From the NCBI GenBank assembly GCA_021234155.1, contig JAJEKV010000004.1:23967122-24031121 (forward strand): a stretch of 64,000 nt of DNA, written 5' to 3'. Position 1 is the stretch's first letter, and every line of letters starts with the position of its first letter. The notes beneath the pieces are model-generated. The model worked only from the letters and a program-made list of their open reading frames with translations, was not told where the DNA came from and made no database searches. The stretch comes from Isoetes taiwanensis. Taxonomy: Eukaryota; Streptophyta; Lycopodiopsida; Isoetales; Isoetaceae. Shown here in pieces: positions 22,396 to 33,953 of the stretch. The position numbers and the translations under genes were made by a program.

Positions 22396-23100
22396 TTAGG
22401 ATGCATACAATGTCATCTTAATTCTCATCAAACTTTTTGCTCGTATTGCGAGAGGCCATGACCTAGAGACTTTATATAGAGTCTCTTTTATTGCTTTTCT
22501 TGTCTCCTTTGTGAGTATTTCTCTATAACAATCGCAATGATCCATATGGTAGGCAATATGTGAAAATGTTGATTGACAATCATGCTTAAACATGAAATTC
22601 TCCAACAGATGTAAGGGATTGAGATAGTTGCTCAGGTTCTCTAATAAAAATGGAAGGCTCGGGGGGTATAGGATGGATTCTACCGGGTTGAATTTCCTTG
22701 AATCAATAATGGAATTCAGTTGGGAAAGGCCAGCAATAGGGTGGAGTCTACAGATGGGGCATGTAGGATGAGAACGAAGCCACGCGTCGATACACGAGAG
22801 GTGGAAATGGTGGCCACAAGGCAAACTACGCCCTATGTCCCCCTTTTCAAATTCAGACATGCAAACTGCACACTCACATTTGGAATGAGAATCTAAAATG
22901 GGATCACATTCTGAATCAGAATACGTAAAAGCTGGAAGGGAATTTAGCGCCTGCGTGTCAATGCCACCGCCGTTGGATACCGGGTCCGTGTATCCCAGAG
23001 AAGCGGGTGTGGCCGAGGAGCGAGAAATGTGACACAGGGCCAAGAGAGCGCTAGCTATGAGGGAGATATACAGAGCATCTGGGGACCCTGTATCGGCCAT
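22396..23100 (-). CDS. ATL-type RING-H2 E3 ubiquitin ligase
   Basis: Single-exon gene of 234 residues, starting at the ATG at 23100. An N-terminal hydrophobic segment (about residues 9-25, ALYISLIASALLALCHI) is a probable membrane anchor. A GLD-like stretch (GIDTQALNSLPAFTYSD, about residues 46-62) precedes the RING-H2 domain (about residues 75-118). The metal ligands run CAVC, C-G-H-H-F-H, C-x10-C and CPIC, with the Trp (DAWLRSHPTCPIC) that contacts E2 enzymes. This order of transmembrane segment, GLD and RING-H2 defines the plant ATL family, which ubiquitinates membrane or signalling targets together with an E2. ATL genes are usually intronless, as here. All zinc ligands are intact. A TATA-like element lies about 280 bp upstream. 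The C-terminal ~110 residues are not conserved in any way I recognise. Confidence 0.85.
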   Translation of the reverse strand: MADTGSPDALYISLIASALLALCHISRSSATPASLGYTDPVSNGGGIDTQALNSLPAFTYSDSECDPILDSHSKCECAVCMSEFEKGDIGRSLPCGHHFHLSCIDAWLRSHPTCPICRLHPIAGLSQLNSIIDSRKFNPVESILYPPSLPFLLENLSNYLNPLHLLENFMFKHDCQSTFSHIAYHMDHCDCYREILTKETRKAIKETLYKVSRSWPLAIRAKSLMRIKMTLYAS

Positions 23101-23380
23101 TCTTGGTTCAGTTTGCCGGAGTAGCTTCGGAGAGAACGAAGAATGGTTCTGAGTATTCGCTTTGCTTTATTTCCGAGCGAATTTTCTACGTCTGTGTTGC
23201 TTGCTTGTAGAGGCAAATAAATCTGAAGAGAGGCCGCCCGAACTGGCGGCCGTGGTGTTGTGGAAATAACGGGCCACGAAAGCACATCATATGGCACATC
23301 TTTTTTGGCCTTACAGGTTAGGTTCCTGTTGCACATCTTATGGTCACGCAAAAAAAAAAAATCAAGTCATGGAAAATGCA

Positions 23381-23390
23381 TTTTTAAATA
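23381..23390 (-). promoter_or_regulatory. TATA-like element upstream of the RING-H2 gene
   Basis: On the - strand CTATTTAAAAA lies about 280 bp before the ATG at 23100. The intervening leader is GC-richer than its surroundings. The position is plausible for a plant promoter, but the match to consensus is only moderate. Confidence 0.35.
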
Positions 23391-23399
23391 GCAAGAGGG

Positions 23400-25240
23400 C
23401 TCCCGGCCACCGGTTCTATATTTCACTCACATAAGGACATTACTCCATTCTCCTAGATTCCTGAATTTGCCATGCCAGCCAAATCCAGACTCAAATACAC
23501 ACCCAAGACATACTTGAGATTTTCAGATGCCTCCTCGACCCATCTGAATTTTTTGAGGTTGGTTTTTGGTGCCATGCAAGATGAACTTCGGCAAAAACCA
23601 AGGTAGTACCTGTGTGTGCAGTAAGTTCTTAACTAGGTACCTCAAGCATTGTAAAACATCCACATGTGCCTTGAAATAAGTGAAATGACTGGACCTCAAA
23701 GCTCTGCCCTAAGCAGCAACAATGAGAGAGGAACATTTCATTTTATGCAAAAGAATATGATTTCTGAAATCTTGATCTTTGCTGGGATGGCATTGAATCA
23801 TTGAGCTTTCATGTTGTATTGGACTGCCCCAAAACCTCAATGTTCTTGCACCTAAGAATAGCATGCGGGACTAAATGTCAAACCAAAAGAAAGTATGCAT
23901 AAGCAACATTGAAAATGTGAAGATAGAATGCCTTTAATTATTCTCTGAAATTCATATATCACCTTGCAACACAAGCAGATGTTCTATCTATTTCTGGAAA
24001 ATGGTAAAGCCTCAAATTCACGCCACAATAAAAAAATTCATGTTAAGCTGTATATTGGCAGAAAGTGTTTGTCAAAGAGGTCTTTTTGCCTCTTATCTAC
24101 AACAGTTTTCATTGTGCTATGCTATACTTGTCTAGAAGCAATGTGAAGAGGATGGCTAGATTATCAAGATTGGTTTGACCAGATAATGATATTGCATTGA
24201 CAGTTACCTCGTCTTGATAAATTATGGCATCCTGATCATAAACCTCTTCCCTTGAATCGCCACTGTTTGAGTAACTTGCGTGTTTGGCTTGTTCTAAGTA
24301 CTGCAAACAGACAGCTCATTTTAAGGAATTAAGCTTATCAGATTGTCTGCTAATGATGAAGCTTCCCTAGCTCTCTAGAATGCGTCCAGTACGGCGTTCT
24401 TGTTCTGTATAGATATGTCATGCTGAGAATAAATAGCAAATATTACAAGGATCTTTGAACTTCTCATGGCTAGCACACAAAGTCATGGGGGTGAAAGCAA
24501 ACAGAAACAACTCAGATTATATTTTGGCCAAGCTTCTGTTTATAGCATTAGTCTCATTTTGACAGATGCTCCAGTGCCAACCTTGCAAAGTAATAAACCT
24601 TGGAGTCCTTAAATCCTTTGCTTTTAAACATGTAAGTCAGCATGTTAACCATATTATCCTCTAAATACAGAGGTATAATAAGGGCCTTCGTCAACTTGTT
24701 TGCTGTGATCTCATTAAAATTGGCTCTATTACAACAGACCACTTATGACCTTAAATATCAAGCAAAACCCTTGACCACATTCATGCATGGCAAATGCTAT
24801 GCCCAACTGATTTATTAACTGTAAGGCATACAATTTTGATCTATTAAAGGAAGCTACTGTAACTCTGGAACCCCAATATCGGTTTCCATGAAGGGACTCT
24901 TGGCTCTTAATGAAGTTTGTGAAAAAAGATAGGACCTTTTTTCCACATGATGCACCAAAAAATGAGCAGGCTGCATGTAATAAACATGAGGCATGAAGGC
25001 ATAAAGATAAGCCATGCAGATACCACGCCATACACCTCTATTCTGTTTTGCAAAATATTTGTTCTCAAATATCCTTTCTGGACAAAATTCTTTAACATCT
25101 CAGGTCATGTGAATTCTCTGCGTCACTGTCCTGATGCATTGCTTACTCTCCAGTGAAATGAAAACAACATTTTTGGCAGTGATTAAATAAACTAGAAGAA
25201 GATTAAGGAATAATGGGTACACGGCCACAGCTAAGAACTA
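23400..25240. other. Mostly gene-free stretch with one exon-like segment
   Basis: Apart from the candidate exon at 24208-24300 I see only short frames without recognised motifs. Confidence 0.4.
24208..24300 (-). other. Candidate exon, unknown protein
   Basis: A TTTGCAG acceptor at 24301-24307 and a GAG/GTAACT donor at 24208-24202 enclose exactly 31 codons in phase 0, reading YLEQAKHASYSNSGD and EEVYDQDAIIYQDE. The acidic, Tyr-rich peptide is not one I can place. The duplicated segment at 25556-25692, which ends at a CTAG/GTATGT donor on the same strand, could be its 5' exon. Both are unproven. Confidence 0.3.
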
Positions 25241-25489
25241 TTCTGTTTTAAAACTTTTGTTGAGCCCTCTCAAAGAAAAGGCATCCCAAAAAATGGCATA
25301 TGCCGTTATTTGTGGCGAGCACACGGTATTCTTTAGTAAAAGGCGAAAGAATAGTTCGCTCTGTGCTCACCACACGGCCTGAATGAGTTTCTCTTATGTG
25401 GTGCAAGCATATATAGAAAATATTTGTTCCTATCTTCAGCATTTGGCATGTGGGATATTTTGGAAAAGATGTGCAACATGGAGCTGATT

Positions 25490-25700
25490 TAGAGATGGAA
25501 CACAGTCTAAGTCTCAGCCATCCAACAGCAGATAAGAAAAGAAAGACTGCATACATACCTAGCAGAAATGCAGGATGATGAAGACGGACGCTCAAGCGGA
25601 AAAAAAGAGGCTTTTTGCGGATGAAGGATCTACGAACTGCGAATAAGAAGTTTACTCCAATTCTCACCACGGATTCCGAATTCCGACCTGCAGTTTCCGG
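25490..25700 (-). repeat. Segment paralogous to 28535-28767 and to the right flank of the 18-kb block
   Basis: GAAAGACTGCAT-CATAC, TAGCA-AAATGCAGGA and TACTCCAA are shared with the DNA just left of the 18.1-kb block (28535-28767), which has an extra ~70 bp. Past the insertion point, GAATTCCGACCTGCA (25678-25692) matches 13 of 15 bases of GAATTCTGATCTGCA (46906-46920), just right of the block. The segment therefore behaves like an uninterrupted relative of the insertion site. Confidence 0.55.
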
Positions 25701-25821
25701 CTCAACTGGAAGAAGCTACAGTTACTTATTACTCCCCAAAGAACAAAGTTCTCTTCCCCAAATTGAAATTTAATTAGGTCGTTCGCCCACTTCGATTTCT
25801 GCTATCCCTTGTCAAAGTTTT

Positions 25822-25973
25822 GTCTATTTTATCACTCACTCGGGCTTTTGCGCCTTGTTTGTGAGGGTTGCCCTCATGAAAGGGCTAAACTAAGAGTAGG
25901 AGGAAACTTAATGGAAATGAGTATGAGTAAGCATGAAAGAGTACATGGGAAGAACATGTAGGCGTGTGTTTCT
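25822..25973 (+). repeat. ~152-bp direct repeat, copy 1
   Basis: Nearly identical to 26820-26972, with one indel (AGGAAACTT against AGGACAACTT). It starts GTCTATTTTATCACTCACTC and ends GGCGTGTGTTTCT. The copies are 998 bp apart. There are no TG...CA ends, so it is not an obvious LTR. Confidence 0.9.
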
Positions 25974-26106
25974 CTCAAAGATTCCCTCGGGAATATTCCC
26001 TCGGCGACCGCCGGACTCGGGCGGCGCCGGCAGCCTGGCCGCCTGCTGGCCGGCGGGCCGCCGGGAAAATTCCCTCGTGGAATCTTCTCAAACCGTAGTT
26101 TCCCGT
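25974..26106. other. GC-rich block between the direct repeats
   Basis: Very GC-rich (runs such as GGCGGCGCCGGCAGCC and GGCCGGCGGGCCGCCGG) in an AT-rich region. It is bounded by inverted AAGATTCC/GGAATCTT and contains CCTCGGGAATATTCCCTCGG dyads. It may be the end of a small transposon. No coding motif is seen. Confidence 0.4.
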
Positions 26107-26821
26107 ACGTAATAAACAGTTGGGCGAATTACGTACGGACACGTGGCAAGGGGCTTCTCTGTTTTCTCTGTTTATGGCGGCAAGCATTGCTCTGTTTCTG
26201 TTTCTCATTCCTCTGTTTTCTCTGTTTCTGGCGGCAAGCATTTGGAGAAAACACCGCTTAATCGAGGACCTGCTTGCATTTAAGCTCTAGCTATGGCGGA
26301 TATCTCTGCGATCTTGCGGATTTAGCCCCGTCAAGCCCACGCCAAAGCAAGTTTTGCCTTCAAGGGTATGTAGATGCCTTTTTACGATTCTTGCGCTTTG
26401 GAGGCCCGACTTCTTGCGATTTAGATTTGCGGTGCACAAATGCGACACCGGCTGGTTGAAACAAAAAGGGTAGCGGGTATGTCGATGCCTTTTTTACGAT
26501 TCTTGCGCTTTGGAGGCCCGGACTTCTTGCGATTTAGAGGCTGCGAATGCACAAATGCAGCCTGGCTGTTGAGCAAAAAGGGTAGCGCAGTAGAAGCTAT
26601 GGCGATGGACGAAGCTATGGCTATGGATGAACCCAGCTATGGCGATGGAAGGCAGAAGCGGCTATGGCGTCCGCTTTGGTAGAAGCATGCATAGGAAGGA
26701 TTAGGGTTCGGAAGGATTAGGCGGCGATGCTACCATCAGGCCTGGCGGCGCCGCTCAACAAAATTACGCATTTTAAAACAGGCGTAATTTTACAGTAATT
26801 CGACCCAACTGTTTATTACGT
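26104..26821. mobile_element. Probable small terminal-inverted-repeat element
   Basis: ACGTAATAAACAGTTGGG at 26107-26124 is perfectly complementary to 26804-26821, and similarity continues inward (CGAATTA) with one gap. The left end is also a self-palindrome, CCGTACGTAAT...ATTACGTACGG (26104-26139). The interior holds two ~112-bp tandem units. I find no target duplication, and the right end coincides with the start of the second 152-bp direct repeat. The boundary is therefore uncertain. Confidence 0.45.
26363..26587 (+). repeat. Two ~112-bp tandem units
   Basis: Units at 26363-26474 and 26475-26587 share GGGTATGT-GATGCCTTTTT, ACGATTCTTGCGCTTTGGAG and AAAAAGGGTAGCG. A further short repeat, GCTATGGCGATGGA, follows at about 26597-26650. 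Confidence 0.85.
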
Positions 26822-26972
26822 CTATTTTATCACTCACTCGGGCTTTTGCGCCTTGTTTGTGAGGGTTGCCCTCATGAAAGGGCTAAACTAAGAGTAGGAG
26901 GACAACTTAATGGAAATGAGTATGAGTAAGCATGAAAGAGTACATGGGAAGAACATGTAGGCGTGTGTTTCT
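26820..26972 (+). repeat. ~152-bp direct repeat, copy 2
   Basis: Second copy of 25822-25973. It follows immediately after the ACGTAATAAACAG inverted repeat. Confidence 0.9.
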
Positions 26973-28534
26973 TGAGAAATGGAAAGAAATAAGTTTGTAG
27001 AATTGCAATAATTGATTTAAGATTTTTTACGGAAAGGTGGTTTTTTGTAAGAGAAGGGTTAAAGTGGTAAGAGTTGCTAGAGCGTACTGAGTTATTTTAA
27101 TTGAACATGCAAGCACATCATCAGCATAGAAGCTAAAGAACATAGTGTGCTACCATGTGTGTATATGCATTCAGAACGGATGTAGAAATTGATTTATTTC
27201 GAGGATCTCCAACGATAGTAGCTCACCTCCAAAAGATTCTCGCGGAAGATCCTCTAGAAGCATAGGTCAAATAAAAAGGGTAGATGATCCCTTTAGGTTC
27301 CGACAAACTTTCTAGCAGATGAAAAAAACCCTACCAAAAAACCATGCTCTAAGTTAGAGGCAGAATTAGAGCTTCCTTGAAAGCCGCTCAACTGCATTAC
27401 CCTAAGAAAAAGAGGAAGTTAGCAGACGCATAGCCATCCCCAACGTCCATGTGCAACCGGATAACACAAAGAAGAGGATACCAAAATAGCAACTCTTGCA
27501 ATCGGGCGTTGCTCGCCACGACCCTTTCAAACCATGCCTGCTACCAGATAACTCCCAAGAAAAGCGCTGCCTATCCAGCCAGAATACCAACAGTAGAAAG
27601 AATGGCCTAACCCTACCTTTCCCATACATCATAGTTTCGCATTTAGGAAAACCAAAAATAGCAATTCCCATAACCATACAGTTTCCATGCCATTGCAAAC
27701 CAGCCCTTTTGATCCTTGTGGGCCACATTATGCCATCTGCGTGCATGGGGTTACCAACTGAAAAAACCCATATGGGCTTGTATCTTTGCAATAATTGCAA
27801 CCCCCACCGTATTTATATATGCATTTTGCGCATAATGTGAGTACCTCCATTGTATTTATATATTCCTTATGCCCGTAAACTAAACATCTCCTGCCATGTT
27901 CTTATGTCTCTTATGCCCATAACATATTGAGTGTGTTGACCTTTTCTCTCTTTATCAATTGACTTGTATAATTAGCAATAATGCTTTCAATACATTTCTT
28001 ATTAGCTTACTCTCCTAATGGAAGGATGTTAGGGGCAAATTTATTATGGTTAAAAACTTATTATTGCTACCTAGCGCATATTTCCTCCATGCTCGTTCAT
28101 GGCAAAATGCCTTCCATCAAAATTGAAATCCACTACCAATCATTATGCAAGCTCACCTGTTCCAAAGAAAACAATGATAAAATTTTCCTCCATCAAATAT
28201 TTCTTTTACATTTGCTAAAAGGCCTATATTATTCTTTTTCTAAGAGACATTCATCTGTAGTTCCTTGTGTCATGTGATCAATTAAATACAGGAGTACATT
28301 ACATTGATAAAGGAACCCTTTGTGCAGTTGTAGATGCAAGTTGAACTAGAAATTTCCACTAGAATGTTCAACGTATTAAGTTGCTTTCTTCTCTTGTATT
28401 CTCGTTTAACTAGCGTTTAACATTCAATGGTCGAACCAAATGCTACTGCACATTTGCTATTGACCGTGGAACCGTTCATTTGTTGATATTTCTACTTGAA
28501 CAATCGTAAAGGTTTTGGTATCCAGAATTCCACT
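26973..28534. other. Gene-free stretch
   Basis: No gene, element end or repeat was recognised apart from short AT-rich runs (GTATTTATATAT twice near 27810-27870). Confidence 0.5.
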
Positions 28535-28767
28535 GCCATCCAAGCGCAGATAGGTAAAGAAAGACTGCATCCATACTTAGCAAAAATGCAGGAACGATGA
28601 AGACAATCCCTGGTCTGGAATGCAACCTTCTAAGAATGCATTGAATGGATGGCTTTGAGACAGACGCTCAAGCAAATAGAATAAGACAGAACATAAGTCT
28701 ATTTGTGGATGAAGAATCTATGAATTGACTGTGAATAGGAAGTCTACTCCAACTTTTCATGGATCAC

Positions 28768-28935
28768 TGTTACAGATCTTGGAAGCACCGGGGCCACAAA
28801 CTGCATCAATCACATCTACCGCCTCTTCCCTCGGAATCCCTGATCCCCCCACGATGTGAAGAGCCTCCCTGAGACCCTGTATGATGCAAGCAATCAGCAG
28901 AATGAATCCAAGAGCTTCCTCTGTGGCAAAACCCT
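28768..28935 (-). mobile_element. LTR 3' (U5) end of the gypsy element, left edge
   Basis: The first 132 bp (28768-28899) are nearly identical to 46413-46544. At the latter position the terminus CTGTAACA is followed by one base and then the primer-binding site TGGTATCAGAGCC, which proves that this sequence is the 3' end of an LTR. Here the LTR end is fused directly to truncated reverse transcriptase, without the rest of the pol gene. Confidence 0.75.
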
Positions 28936-29430
28936 TGAAAGACAGTATTCATCAGTCGCATAAACGTGGCTGGGGCATTTGTTAATCCAAAGGGCATGAT
29001 CACAAATTCAAAATGCCCTTGGTTGGTTCGAAATGCCGTTTTGGGTTCATCTCCTTCCCTAATGCTAATCTGATGATATCCACTTCTTAGGTCGATCTTG
29101 GAGAAATATTTTGCTCCCACTAATCGATCCATGATATCATCAATTCTAGGCATGGGGTAGCGATCTTTAATAGTGGCTTTATTCAAAGCCCTATAATCGA
29201 TGCACATCGCATGTTTCCATCCTTTTTTCTTTACAAGGATTACAGAGCCCCAAATGGTGACTTGCTAGGCCTTATGAAACCTTTTTGGAGCAATTCTTGA
29301 ATTTGTCTTTTGACTTCTTCTTGCTCCGGGGGGCTAAGTCTATATGGTATACGGCCCCGGCTTAGTCCCCGGTTCTAAGTCTATCTCGGCGAGATTTCTC
29401 TTAATGGTACTCCTTAGGGGGAGTTCTTAG
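28920..29430 (-). pseudogene. Ty3/gypsy reverse-transcriptase fragment
   Basis: Frame from 29207: [20 protein letters not shown], then [14 protein letters not shown] (first catalytic Asp), then [20 protein letters not shown], as in Ty3/gypsy reverse transcriptases. It stops at MNTVFQ, and the following YLDD catalytic box is missing because LTR sequence is fused there. RNase H and integrase are absent, so it cannot be active. Between 29210 and 29430 the frame is shifted. It follows the protease frame at 29427-30500 in the same direction. Confidence 0.85.
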
Positions 29431-30500
29431 GGGAACACATCCCTATATTCATTAAGCAAACTCTCAAGCTTGTCATCCTTGTCCATAGCATTCATTTGTT
29501 TTGAATCAATGGGGGAGTCAAGAACATAAACAAGATATTTTTCTTTGATATTGGAACGGAAACAACGTTTGGCTTGCATAGCCGTTATTAACTTGGGGGA
29601 AACTACATAAGGAGTACCCTGAAGGGTAATTTCCTTCCCTCCTTTAGAAATAACTAACAAGTGTTTTTTCCAATCAATAGGAGGATTAACCATTTGAAGC
29701 CATTTGATACCCAGTACCACATCAAATCTGGTCAGTTTTGCTAAGTCAAAACTCATTGTTTCCTCATAATCCCCAATGGTCAAGTGCACACCAGCCACCC
29801 CGTGGCTCCAATGCTGAACCTGTTTCCCAGCTTCAGTCTCAATTTCGTAGGGTGCCACTTGAACCAATTCCATCTTTAGTTCTTGTGCTAAGTCTGCAGA
29901 AATGAAATTGTCAGTACTCCCAGAGTCAACAAGAACAATAACATTTCTATTATTTATTTTTCCAAGTAAACGGATAACTTGCCCGGCAAAGTTATCTTCC
30001 TTACTTACCAAACTGGGCTCCCCACGAGCTATGGTGGAGAGTTGCTTGGTTCCTCCTTCAACCTGCTTGGTTGTAGCGGCCATCGCTTTCTTGTCCTTAT
30101 GGGGTTTTGGGCAATCCCTTGCCATATGCCCTTTTGCACCACAATTATAGCAAGAAAACGGCTTAGTGGACTTCTTCCCTGAAGAGGCATCCCCTTTGCC
30201 TTTATCATTGCTTGGAGGGTTCACTTGGGCTACTCTAGCCCTTTTATTCGACCCTCCTTGCTTATTTTCAAGTTTTCTTTGCTTCCATTCTTGGAAGCGA
30301 CGAGCTTTCTTGCTCTCTTCCTCCCCCTCCTCTCTTGGGGAGCTTGCTAATGTGCGTACTAGGGACACGGCAGACTCAAATTCCCCTGGATTTACCTGCC
30401 TAATGTGTGCCCTAAGGCTTTGATCTTTAAGCCCATCCTCAAAATAGCTAACTTGCATCCGTGCTGGCATGTCCTTGATCCTTGCAAATACACCTCTCAA
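29427..30500 (-). pseudogene. Ty3/gypsy Gag C-terminus, zinc knuckle and aspartic protease
   Basis: The frame runs from the end of the capsid domain through a basic linker to a CCHC zinc knuckle (CYNCGAKGHMARDC) and a retropepsin-like domain with the active-site triad in VIVLVDSGSTDNFIS. It ends in the RT-linker motif LLNEYRDVFP. It has no ATG start and is joined to the upstream gag frame (30497-31189) by a frame change at about 30498. The zinc knuckle and protease motifs are intact. The polyprotein as a whole is broken by frameshifts and loss of the distal pol. Confidence 0.85.
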
Positions 30501-31189
30501 GTGTTGATGTATTGTTGTAAGGTGTTTGTTTGTCGGATGCTTTTAAGCTGGATCAGCGCATGATGTTCATCATGGTGAGGGGCATATTCTTGCTTAAAGA
30601 ATTTACAAAAATCGGCCCAACTATTTATCTCTACTCCTCTCCCCATGAGAATCCCCCACCAAGAAGCAGCAGCCCCTCGCAACTGGAGGGCAGCATGCAG
30701 CACCCTGGCTGCATCTCCCTTTTTAGTGGCTCGGAAATAAGTTTCCAACCAGTTAAGCCATTGAATGGCTTGTTCTGCTGACTCAGTGCCACAGAATTCA
30801 GGATGATCTCTTTTTTCTAGCCCCTTAACCTCCTCAAGAGACAAGGCTGCTAGAACTTCTACTCCCTCAGTGGGATCATCCATTGTTCTAGTTCTAGCTC
30901 CTTGAGCTTGGCTAGCTTGGTTTGCAACCACGGTTGGGTTTACATGAGAGGGGTTTGCTTGGGTTGAGACCCTTCCCCGGGCTCCCTGAGCCTGGTTAAC
31001 TCGGGCTCCCTGAGCCTGGTTAGGTCCCCCATTGGCATTGGTGCCCCCTGGGCCCCTTGCCAATAATCGGGCTATGGTGTCAAACAATTTCTTCTCTCTT
31101 TCTGCTGCATCATTAGCTTGCTTGGTTAACTGAAGTTGCAAACTCTTGAGCAAATGGTTAGTATGTGGGGCTTTTCGTCGAGCATGCAC
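30497..31189 (-). pseudogene. Ty3/gypsy Gag capsid domain
   Basis: Contains a retrotransposon-gag domain with AIQWLNWLETYFRATKKGD, RGAAASWWGILMGRG and WADFCKFFKQEYAP. It is preceded by a repetitive Gln/Ala/Gly-rich region (NQAQGARVNQAQGAR). No ATG begins the frame, and a stop precedes it at about 31190. Sequence at higher coordinates is unrelated to gag, so the N-terminus was cut off here. A gag N-terminus of what appears to be the same element lies 15 kb away at 46062-46412. Confidence 0.8.
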
Positions 31190-33225
31190 TTAAATCTAAA
31201 GCATACCATGTATGATTAGGGTTTCGAATTAGCAGCATCATTCGCCAAGTTCATAAGATTTTTTTTTTCACTCCTAAATATTGCTTTGAGTTTTATTTAA
31301 AGGCTGCTTTCAACACTGCAGTTACTGATTCAGCTCTCAACTCATCCAGGAGGAGTTGAATTACCGCTCGACTTTTATGGAGGCATGTTCTGTTCTTTTA
31401 ACGATACCCGCAATAACCTCCAATGGACTTGCTTAGTAGAAAATCCGGTGAAGCTGGCAAGCTTGATGAACTGAGGTTTGCTAATGTTTTTTATGATACA
31501 TTTGTTAAAAACTATGTGTGTTTCTTCATGCATTTGACAGGGCATTAGTTCCATCTTTTCATGTTTTACGGATCCTTATGACCCAAAAATGTAGCAACCA
31601 TTAGCTACAGCAAGAGCATGTTCACTTTATTGCAGGACATTGTTGGTGGTAGGTTTATGTAGTTTATTCGCTTTCCAAATTACATTTAGATCTTGATATT
31701 TTTATGCAGTGGTAGCTGGACATCCTTCACAGCAGTTGGAGCGTGCATGGAGAAGCCATAGTATCCATCAGAACTAAAGGTAGCAGAACGGGTTGGTGGA
31801 CATCTCTTTATATCCACAGCAATTTGGGCATCATCTACAAAAAGAAGGTGACTCCTTTGTCATAAAACCATCTATAAATTTTTTGCGATTTCCACATAGG
31901 TGGGACTTCTCAACTTTGCTACTTTTCTGCTCAAAATGCATTTTCTCTCTGTCCAAGGCATATTAAGCTGGGACAAGCACCTGCTTCACATCTGAGTAAG
32001 TCATTTCATGAAAGCAATAAAGAAACCGTGTCATTTTGTCTTATATCATGCACTTTGCCTTGATTAGAATCATTGGAGAAATGTTTTTTCTCCACATCTA
32101 GGCTCCAGTTAGATATGCACACCATTTTAATTTTTCTTTGTTCTAGATATGAAGCTCTAATGTGAACATGCCCTCTGCATATAGGGTGCATTTGGAATTG
32201 TGCTTCAACTGCACTACATGTACTTCCCAAGATGCTTCTGATGCTGGATGATTTAGAAGCAGTTTACATATATAAAATCTTTCATGTAATGACAGTTCAT
32301 TATCTCAAGTTAAAATCAATGAGACATTTGAAGCTAACAGAGCCGATTAAAGGTTGTGGATGGGGTTTCTGATATCTGTAGGTGCAAGCTATATGTTGAA
32401 ATGCGGCGGGATTCTAGAATCAGTGGATCCACGAAGATGAGTGCTAGGTACCAGTAAAACCATGAAAGCAACATGGTCATTTGGATGTTGGCCGCCAATC
32501 TAGAAAAAATATATTAGCAGTTCATTCATTCGACTGCAACATCTTGCAGTATTGCAAGGTTCTTATATATTTATTTCATCATTTTAGCCTTAGGGTTAGT
32601 GCACTGGAAAGTAAACAAATATTGTTGCAGGATGATGTTTCAAGGAAGCTTTCATTCTCGACACATCATTGATTGATGGAGGTACTATTCTTACATGCTC
32701 ACAGTAATGTAACATATGACTCTTGATAGCCTTCTAGCATCTGAGCGCAATTAACATATTCAACCTTCAAAAATGACAGATAGATATAACTTTGTGAACC
32801 TCATGAACAATATACTGGACCAAGTATTTTTCATGTAGAAATGAAAGATAACAGGCCTGAAGTACCATGCCATAGCACCATAATGGTTTTGTTTTTAGAT
32901 GGGTATGGAGTATATGAATGCATTAACCAATAGCTATACAAATTGCAACGGTATTTGACACTAGAGAAATGTAAATGGTATACGTGTCTACCGAAATGGT
33001 ATATGCATCTAGCGAAGAAAATTAAATCAGGCCATAGATGGAAAACCTCAGGGGCTGTGCATGGATCTCAGTGGGATCTATAAGGATACTTTCAGAGGAT
33101 TTGCAAGCCGTGCGGTGATTGTTGCTTTATCCTCATTTTCTTTGGTAACTGGTTTTGTTTGAATTTGCATGGCTGGGATTTTTTACGGTTTGCGAAAACA
33201 TAGAGTTTTGAGTTTTTTTCAACAG

Positions 33226-33346
33226 GTTTTACCCCGCATGGACTTCGCATCAGACTGTATATGTAGACAAGTCAGGCATGGCCATAATAGCCCTCCACGA
33301 ATTGGATGGAACTGTCAATGGAACAGAAAGAATTAAAGAAGCTGAG
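33226..33346 (+). other. Candidate exon, unknown protein
   Basis: A TTTTTTTCAACAG acceptor and a GAG/GTAAAT donor enclose one base plus exactly 40 open codons, including HQTVYVDKSGMAIIALHELD and NGTERIKEAE. A polypyrimidine tract precedes it, and the peptide has normal protein composition. I cannot name the family. It may belong to a decayed gene spread over 31.4-33.4 kb. Confidence 0.4.
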
Positions 33347-33419
33347 GTAAATTAAGGTGGTCCACATGAAGACATTTTCATTTACTAGAGAGATTATGTT
33401 ATAGCTGATGTTCAGTTAA

Positions 33420-33560
33420 GCAAGTCCACATGAAGAATTGTGAACTCATCTGCCCACATCTGCCCACATGAACTGTGGTATTCATGTTAACACTTTTTCA
33501 TCTGAACTGTGACATGCATGTGCCCACATGGACTGTCTCATTTAGGTGCCACATGAACTG
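33420..33560 (+). repeat. Degenerate repeat of CCCACATGAACTGTG
   Basis: Four or five variants of (G)CCACATG(A/G)ACTGTG(A/G)CAT occur in 140 bp. Confidence 0.7.
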
Positions 33561-33953
33561 TGACATTGGCAATGTTTCTTCATTGGGTATATCGTGTATA
33601 AACAAGCATGTGATCTAGACATGAACCCTATGTGCAAAATCCGGTAGTAAATTTGCTGTATATAAGTTGCTGAAATGCAGAATATTCATTTTCAAAGTGG
33701 CATTGGATCTTGATTCTAATTATTATCAATGGGGCAATTCACAAGATGTGCATGAATATTCATAGCCAGTTCCAAGTATAATTTAAGAGGCATTTATTTC
33801 TGAAGGGCGCCAACATATTTTTCAGAAGTCTCTTATTCCACAAGTGCTACAATTGTATGAAGCTAGGAACTTGTGTTTGACATCAGATGCGATGATAAAG
33901 AATGCAAATCTATATAGGAGGATCACTATAGGAGGATCACTATAGTGCACCAT

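Noticed and set aside
25822-26972. Small LTR retrotransposon (direct repeats as LTRs)
   Set aside because: The repeats lack TG...CA ends, a primer-binding site and a polypurine tract.
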